From Erysipelothrix sp. UBA3377 (GTDB lineage: Bacteria > Bacillota_I > Bacilli_A > Erysipelotrichales > Erysipelotrichaceae): DNA of 10,146 bases. The position numbers and the translations under genes are program-made. Each line of letters begins with the position of its first letter. The stretch's first letter is position 1. The stretch spans positions 3,512 through 13,657 of the forward strand of contig DEQB01000025.1 of the NCBI GenBank assembly GCA_002359085.1. The letters run 5' to 3'. The notes under the pieces were generated by a model. The model did not search any database, was not told where the DNA came from, and saw only the letters and a program-made list of their open reading frames with translations. Positions 5,912 through 10,146 of the stretch are shown here, piece after piece.

Positions 5912-6933
5912 TGAATAAATTTGCGCATATAAATTTAGACAATCTAACCCATAATTTAAATATCTTTAAATCAGTTTCTAAAGCTGAGGTTTTTGCGGTT
6001 GTGAAAGCCAATGCTTATGGTCATGGTGACAAGGAAGTCTCAAAACACCTTGATAAACAAGGGGTCTTGGTCTTATGCGTTTCTTCAATTGAAGAAGCCT
6101 TAAACATTGTGGAAGATGTCACAGCTGATATTCTAATATTTGGATATACTGACATTGAATCCATTGAGAAATACCATCATCCACAATTTATATATACGGC
6201 AGGATCTTTAAATTGGATTAACCAACTTGAAAGCTTAAGCACTCAAGTTCGTTTACACATTGAAGTGAATACAGGTATGAATCGTTTTGGTTTTAAAGAA
6301 AAGGTAGACCTCCAGTCTGCTTTGGATACAAAACATCATATTGAAGGCATATATACCCACTTCACAAGTTCAGAATCTGATGAACGCGTCACTCAGAAAC
6401 AAGTTGAAAATTTTAAATCCATAGTGCATGATTTGGATTATAATTTCAAATATGTGCATGCAGGTAATACCCATGGTGCTTTTAAAAATGATCCCCTGTT
6501 TAATGCGGTACGCATTGGAATTGGACTCTATGGTTGGAGTGTAAAGGACATTGGACTCAAGCCCGTAATGTCTTTATATACTCAGGTAGTGCATGTGGAT
6601 GTGTTACATGAAGGTGAATCGGTGGGTTATAACCAAACCTATACGACGGATAAGGAAACGTATTTTGCGACGATTCCAGTCGGATATGCGGATGGCTTTG
6701 ATGTACGGAACCATGGTTTGGATGTATACATTGAAAATCAATCGTATCCAATAATCGGTAAGGTCTGCATGGATCAAAGTATGATAGAAGTGGATGGACA
6801 CATTAAAGTAGGCGATGTGGTTGAGTTGATTGGACCCAACCGCACCGTAGGAACGATTTCAAAGCATTTGAACGTGATTCCCTACATCATCTATACAAGT
6901 GTTAGCGCACGCGTTAAACGTCTTTATAAGTAA
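5911..6933 (+). CDS. alr: Alanine racemase
   Basis: Alr is the PLP enzyme that interconverts L- and D-alanine, supplying D-Ala for peptidoglycan and teichoic acids. The 340-residue protein has the cofactor lysine Lys32 in AVVKANAYGHG, the barrel strands up to the HAGNTHGAF and VRIGIGLYG segments, and the second catalytic base Tyr240 in ESVGYNQTY, equivalent to Tyr265 of the Geobacillus enzyme. The C-terminal beta domain contains GKVCMDQSMIEV, a strong family motif. It is a little shorter than the usual 360-390 residues but has all key parts. The GTG start overlaps the upstream TAG by one base, with GAGG (5899-5902) eight bases before. A terminator follows. Presence of this gene implies a walled cell. 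Confidence 0.96.
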   Translation: MNKFAHINLDNLTHNLNIFKSVSKAEVFAVVKANAYGHGDKEVSKHLDKQGVLVLCVSSIEEALNIVEDVTADILIFGYTDIESIEKYHHPQFIYTAGSLNWINQLESLSTQVRLHIEVNTGMNRFGFKEKVDLQSALDTKHHIEGIYTHFTSSESDERVTQKQVENFKSIVHDLDYNFKYVHAGNTHGAFKNDPLFNAVRIGIGLYGWSVKDIGLKPVMSLYTQVVHVDVLHEGESVGYNQTYTTDKETYFATIPVGYADGFDVRNHGLDVYIENQSYPIIGKVCMDQSMIEVDGHIKVGDVVELIGPNRTVGTISKHLNVIPYIIYTSVSARVKRLYK

Positions 6934-6935
6934 CA

Positions 6936-6963
6936 AAAACAACCCCACAAGAGGGTTGTTTTT
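6936..6963. terminator. Terminator shared by alr and the convergent unknown gene
   Basis: AAAACAACCC (6936-6945) pairs perfectly with GGGTTGTTTT (6953-6962) around a seven-base loop. The plus strand ends in five T residues, and the minus strand also reads TTTTG after the stem. The stop codon of the minus-strand gene (6963-6965) touches the stem, so the hairpin can end both transcripts. Confidence 0.9.
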
Positions 6964-7712
6964 CAATGATGTTGTTTATTGTGTGTGACTACCTTACTGC
7001 TTCTATTATAATTAGAAAGGTAAGGATAAAGGTACTGATCTTCTAAGAGAAGGGCGTGATAATAATATCGATGAAAGGGATTGTTGAGTTTACGAAGCGA
7101 ACTGTCGATGCGTTGGTTGCACTCATCAATGATCGCATGATGTATGTCTGTGTTCTCAAACTTGAATGAGAGTTGAGAATAAAGATGAATAAATGTTTGG
7201 ATTGCGATGAGTTGTTTCCTCTTACAATCAAAAGAGTCGAAATACTCAAAGAGGCCATCAATCGCAATACTGAAGTTATCCAGTCTTTGGTCTGTATTAT
7301 AATTTTGAATTCTTAACATATATCGAGACAAGTCCGATAATATATTTTGATAACATTGAATGTCTTTTAAATTGGCTGCAAAGTATGCTTCATCCTGATT
7401 GGTTGTTTTCTTTTCACATTTACCATAGGAACATTTGATTTCAAACTTATCTTCGTGGAAAAGTGAAATCATCACGGCTGCACCATAAGGAAGTAAAAAG
7501 GGGTTTTCTTCAATGATGCCATCACTGGTCACTGACATATAAACAACTTTACGGTTGGTGTTGAAATGAAGTGTAACCAAGTAATAGACGTCGTCATACA
7601 CCAATGCATTGGCTGAATGAGATGTTTCATCTAATACAAAGACACGATTATCTTGGTAAATTAAAACTGCTTCTTCAAGCATTGTTTCACCAAAAAGTCT
7701 TGTTAAATCCAC
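6963..7712 (-). CDS. Uncharacterised soluble protein, 249 residues
   Basis: I do not recognise this protein. Residues 1-90 look mainly beta-stranded (alternating stretches such as AVLIYQDNRVFVLD and YYLVTLHF, then VVYMSVTSDG). Residues 105-235 look helical and rich in Tyr, Gln and Asp, ending with a basic tail (SSKVVTHNKQHH). There is no signal peptide or membrane segment, so it is probably cytoplasmic. Two cysteines close together (C94 and C99 in CSYGKC) could bind a metal or form a disulfide, but no further pair is obvious. The start is GTG with an ideal AAAGGAGG (7720-7727) seven bases before it. Its promoter contains a perfect palindrome over the -10, so it is probably tightly regulated. 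It diverges from the RAYT-like gene. Confidence 0.75.
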   Translation of the reverse strand: MDLTRLFGETMLEEAVLIYQDNRVFVLDETSHSANALVYDDVYYLVTLHFNTNRKVVYMSVTSDGIIEENPFLLPYGAAVMISLFHEDKFEIKCSYGKCEKKTTNQDEAYFAANLKDIQCYQNILSDLSRYMLRIQNYNTDQRLDNFSIAIDGLFEYFDSFDCKRKQLIAIQTFIHLYSQLSFKFENTDIHHAIIDECNQRIDSSLRKLNNPFHRYYYHALLLEDQYLYPYLSNYNRSSKVVTHNKQHH

Positions 7713-7724
7713 TATATGACCTCC

Positions 7725-7745
7725 TTTGATTAAAGTTTAATCAAA
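7725..7745. promoter_or_regulatory. Perfect 21-bp palindrome, probable operator
   Basis: The arms TTTGATTAAA (7725-7734) and TTTAATCAAA (7736-7745) are exact reverse complements separated by a single G. The palindrome completely covers the -10 box of the 249-residue gene and its expected start site, ending where the ribosome binding site begins. This is the classic position of a repressor site bound by a symmetric dimer. It is too AT-rich, and its one-base centre too tight, to be a good RNA terminator. The binding protein is unknown. Confidence 0.7.
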
Positions 7746-7762
7746 CAAACCCCAACTTTCAA
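7734..7762 (-). promoter_or_regulatory. Promoter of the 249-residue gene
   Basis: On the minus strand TTGAAA (7757-7762, 5 of 6) and TAAACT (7734-7739, 4 of 6) are separated by exactly 17 bases. The expected start near 7727 gives a leader of about 15 bases beginning at the ribosome binding site. The -10 lies inside the 21-bp palindrome. Confidence 0.55.
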
Positions 7763-7784
7763 TAAAAGTGCATATTGTTTGGGG
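7750..7784. repeat. Nested inverted repeat in the divergent intergenic region
   Basis: CCCCAA (7750-7755) is matched by TTGGGG (7779-7784), and between them ACTTT (7755-7759) and AAAGT (7765-7769) form a small inner stem with a CAATA loop. The G/C runs stand out in very AT-rich DNA. The pairing is modest, with a 23-base interior outside the small stem, so this may be chance. It lies immediately upstream of the RAYT-like gene, a family known to bind REP hairpins. Confidence 0.3.
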
Positions 7785-7822
7785 GACAGAACTTGAAATG
7801 ATAGAATATAAAGGGTGATAAA

Positions 7823-8494
7823 ATGGCAAGACAAGCAAGAAACACGCAAAAAAGTTCTTTATTCTCAATCAAACAACAAAGCGATATCGCAATATTCAAA
7901 GACAAAAAAGACCGCGGTGTATTCATAGAGATACTCCAACAAGCCAAGAAAAAGTTCGGGTTTGATGTATACGGTTATTGTCTTTTAGATGATGATGCTT
8001 TTTGGATTGTGATCAACACAAATACACGCAGTGTCGCATCCATTATGCAATCCATCTCAATCTCATATTCACTTTATAGAAGCGATGTGGAAAACTTATT
8101 TTTACGCCGTTATAAAAGTGAAGCCATATATGATTTAGAAACCTTGAATAATATCATGCAGACGATGATGTCTGATCCACGATACGAAACCTGTGAATAC
8201 TGTTTTTATGACATCGACACAAACCAACCCTTTGAATTCATTGCGCCCATCCATCAGGATATAGAAATACAAAAAAAGTATCCAAAAAAGACGGATACTG
8301 AAACGATGGTACGTTTTATTGAAGATTATGTGGAGGTTCATTACTACACATTGAGTGTACTGGATGACCTTGAGATTCGAAACGATATTATCAAACACGT
8401 ATATGCATGTTTGAACATAACGCAAACACAATTATCACAATATTTTAAAATCTCCAATTCCGCAATCTCCAAGATACTCAATCACGGTATTTAA
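7823..8494 (+). CDS. RAYT-like (Y1 transposase family) protein without HUH, C-terminal helix-turn-helix
   Basis: The 223-residue protein has the layout of the REP-associated tyrosine transposase family: the MARQAR start, an IFKDKKDRGVFIEIL segment (24-38), FDVYGYCLL (47-55) and LFLRRYKSEAI (92-102). In active members the strand after YCL reads DNHVHLLI and carries the catalytic His-x-His. Here it reads DDDAFWIVI, so D58 and F60 replace both histidines. The usual YIHxNP block with the nucleophilic Tyr aligns with TMMSDP (114-119), so that Tyr also appears lost. The C-terminus (about 199-220, ITQTQLSQYF then SNSAISKILN) is a helix-turn-helix. I infer a domesticated, catalytically dead DNA-binding protein. 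AAGGGTGA (7811-7818) is its ribosome binding site; TAGAAT (7802-7807) may be its -10. Its last 17 bp overlap the convergent ABC permease gene. Confidence 0.75.
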   Translation: MARQARNTQKSSLFSIKQQSDIAIFKDKKDRGVFIEILQQAKKKFGFDVYGYCLLDDDAFWIVINTNTRSVASIMQSISISYSLYRSDVENLFLRRYKSEAIYDLETLNNIMQTMMSDPRYETCEYCFYDIDTNQPFEFIAPIHQDIEIQKKYPKKTDTETMVRFIEDYVEVHYYTLSVLDDLEIRNDIIKHVYACLNITQTQLSQYFKISNSAISKILNHGI

Positions 8495-10001
8495 AGGTTT
8501 TGGTCCCAAAGGCATAAATACATACGGTCGCAATCACCACATAGAGTATAAAGATTGCGAGAAAGACCCAACCCAAATGGGAGTATTTTAACCACGTCTT
8601 ATCAATGAAAGCCACCATATAAATAAGGAAATTGAAAACCGTCATAATCATGTGCGGTTTTTCTTCATGATAGTAGTAGGGTTGAATCAAGTAATACACA
8701 AAGAGATTGTGGACATTATAAAATGCGGAAAGAAATACGATGGTCACAAAGTAATTCCAACCAATTTTAGGATCCATATTGAACCCATACGTCCAAATTG
8801 ATACAAATACTAGCGGTACTAAGATGGTTAAGATACTGAAAGAAAATGCGTTTTTAAGTCGGATTAAAAATTGAATATAGATCTGACCTTTACGTCTGTA
8901 AAACGCATAATGCATTAATTGGTAATCGCCATTTCTAAAGTAAGCACGCACCAGCTTCTCACTCACATCGAAAACATACTCGGTATAAATGATGATACCG
9001 ACAAGAGCGGATGTGAAACCAAAGTAGGATATATTGAAGGACCAACCAAAGAAATTATTATGGTCAATGATCAGTACTGCCGTAAAAACAATATGGATGA
9101 GAGACTGGATCACCACATAAATTAAAATGGGGCGTAACCAAAGTCTCTTGTGTCTGGATAAAAAGATATTTTGGTATAGATTATAAGCTTTATATTTTTC
9201 AATGACTTTTAAATCAGAGCCTTCTTTAACACTTTTATCAATGGCGGTCTGGTTCGCCTGCATCTGTAGTGCGGTTTGATTATTTTCAGTAAATTCTTTA
9301 ATGTTTGTCATAAAAATATCAGAGAGCTGCATAAAGAGCTTTTCTTTTCTGATGATATTGAACGTAAACACAACGTAAACCAACATGGGAAGGATAAAGT
9401 AATAAGGACTGATATTCGCATAAGTCGTAAACCCAAAGAGTAAGCAAAACGTAAACGTCATGCCATTGAGATTATTCAGTTTTTTCTTACTTTTCGATAA
9501 GATGGGTGTGGATTCTGCGAGGTAGAAGAAAAAGAATATGGAGAGGATCATAAAAAGCACATAGTCATAATTCTTAGTGATGAACCCAAAAGAAAGGGGA
9601 AACACAAGTGCGTAAATGATGCGATTCAACAATCTTCTGTTTAAACGATATTTAAAGATCTCATCAAATGGAATTTTAAAGGAGAGATATAAGACTTTCA
9701 TATCTTCTTCATAACTCAAAGTATTGGAGAGAAATACCGAAAATCCCAAAAACACAAACCACACACCATAGGCGAGTTTATGACTGACTAGGGTGATTAA
9801 TGCGATAAATAAAACATAAATTATTTGTTTGAGTAAATCATACAGGATTTTAAATACAGTATATATATTCTGTAGTGAATCTTTTTGTTCGTATTTTTCA
9901 TATTGTAAATCATTGAGTTTGAAAACTTTAGATAAGGGTTTAAATTGAATCAAACGGTACATGAAACGATTGTATTTGAGTCTGAATAGGATCTCAGTCA
10001 T
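8478..10001 (-). CDS. ABC transporter membrane subunit (EcsB-like)
   Basis: The 507-residue protein is strongly hydrophobic with about twelve membrane segments in two blocks, roughly residues 58-215 and 293-500. They are separated by a polar stretch rich in Gln, Asn and Lys (about 235-280, including NNQTALQMQANQTAI). Arg/Lys-rich loops such as KYRLNRRLLNR and FYRRKGQ fit the positive-inside rule. Its ATG lies inside the end of an ABC ATPase gene (8-bp overlap), the arrangement seen for EcsA-EcsB in Bacillota, and the size and topology suit that permease type. It is longer than the roughly 400-residue EcsB of Bacillus, so the Ecs label is tentative. EcsAB in Bacillus affects secretion and intramembrane proteolysis; substrate here is unknown. 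The 3' end overlaps the RAYT-like gene, with no terminator in between. Confidence 0.75.
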   Translation of the reverse strand: MTEILFRLKYNRFMYRLIQFKPLSKVFKLNDLQYEKYEQKDSLQNIYTVFKILYDLLKQIIYVLFIALITLVSHKLAYGVWFVFLGFSVFLSNTLSYEEDMKVLYLSFKIPFDEIFKYRLNRRLLNRIIYALVFPLSFGFITKNYDYVLFMILSIFFFFYLAESTPILSKSKKKLNNLNGMTFTFCLLFGFTTYANISPYYFILPMLVYVVFTFNIIRKEKLFMQLSDIFMTNIKEFTENNQTALQMQANQTAIDKSVKEGSDLKVIEKYKAYNLYQNIFLSRHKRLWLRPILIYVVIQSLIHIVFTAVLIIDHNNFFGWSFNISYFGFTSALVGIIIYTEYVFDVSEKLVRAYFRNGDYQLMHYAFYRRKGQIYIQFLIRLKNAFSFSILTILVPLVFVSIWTYGFNMDPKIGWNYFVTIVFLSAFYNVHNLFVYYLIQPYYYHEEKPHMIMTVFNFLIYMVAFIDKTWLKYSHLGWVFLAIFILYVVIATVCIYAFGTKTFKYRD

Positions 10002-10146
10002 TGTCTAACATCTCCATGATTGTTTGTTCAAAGTCTTCAGATGTTTCATCCACATCCATGAGTTGTCCCTTGGAAAGTACCACAATTTCATCACTGATAT
10101 CTTTTGCGATTTGAAGAATATGAGTTGATAAGATCATGATGGTATC
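9994..10146 (-). CDS. ABC transporter ATPase, C-terminal end only (partial, EcsA-like)
   Basis: Only the last 50 codons are in the window; the gene enters from the right edge. The visible part begins DTIMILSTHILQIAKDISDE and continues IVVLSKGQLMDVDE, which is the H-loop region of an ABC ATPase (switch His in STHIL) followed by the usual beta-strand and KG turn. The Walker A, Q-loop, signature and Walker B motifs lie outside the window. TGA at 9994-9996 overlaps the permease start by eight bases, so the two subunits are made together. Assignment to the EcsA branch rests on the partner and is tentative. Confidence 0.85.
   Translation of the reverse strand, partial: DTIMILSTHILQIAKDISDEIVVLSKGQLMDVDETSEDFEQTIMEMLDND

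Noticed and set aside
8135..8431. 98-codon open frame on the minus strand
   Set aside because: It is antisense to the RAYT-like gene, has no convincing ribosome binding site, and its composition fits a shadow frame.
439..10001. Mollicutes-type code with UGA as Trp
   Set aside because: TGA ends azlC, the 249-residue gene, the permease and the ATPase fragment, Trp positions use TGG, and alr implies a cell wall.
1..10146. CRISPR array, insertion sequence or phage attachment site
   Set aside because: No spaced direct repeats, no terminal inverted repeats flanking a transposase, and no integrase were seen. The RAYT-like gene has no visible element ends.

Overview
The window comes from a low-GC Gram-positive bacterium (Bacillota). 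The evidence is AT-rich DNA, strong purine-rich ribosome binding sites, a Firmicutes-style AzlCD pair, a YitT-family protein and an EcsAB-like ABC transporter. UGA acts as a stop (azlC and the ABC permease end in TGA) and Trp is encoded by TGG, so the genetic code is standard. The alanine racemase implies a peptidoglycan wall, which argues against Mollicutes. Erysipelotrichia is my best guess at class level, but the sequence does not prove it. No insertion sequence, CRISPR array, tRNA or rRNA is visible.

Layout. (1) 2-360, minus: tmRNA (ssrA) with a tag ending in NYAFAA. Its promoter lies back to back and interleaved with the promoter of azlC. (2) 439-1361, plus: azlC-azlD, a branched-chain amino acid exporter with ATGA overlap, closed by a bidirectional terminator. 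(3) 5393 down to 1371, minus: a compact run of five genes, yitT, a TIM-barrel-like protein, a cysteine-free HesB-like protein, an S9 peptidase and a small two-helix membrane protein. The run starts at a strong extended -10 promoter only six bases from the yitT ATG, so the mRNA is probably leaderless. A weak terminator-like hairpin sits between the third and fourth genes. (4) 5483-6933, plus: a small four-helix membrane protein overlapping alanine racemase (alr) by one base, closed by a terminator shared with the convergent gene beyond. (5) 7712 down to 6963, minus: an unrecognised 249-residue protein whose promoter has a perfect 10+1+10 palindrome over its -10 box. (6) 7823-8494, plus: a protein resembling the REP-associated (Y1/RAYT) transposase family that has lost its HUH histidines and apparent catalytic tyrosine but carries a C-terminal helix-turn-helix. 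(7) 10146 down to 8478, minus: the end of an ABC ATPase gene followed by its large membrane partner, whose 3' end overlaps the RAYT-like gene tail to tail by 17 bp.

Most of this is core housekeeping: trans-translation, amino acid export, D-alanine supply and an ABC transporter. The part most worth attention is 6963-8494. There a probably domesticated transposase-like DNA-binding protein diverges from an unknown gene, and the short region between them holds a perfect palindrome placed like an operator plus a weaker GC-capped inverted repeat. Whether the protein binds these sites is inference and untested.
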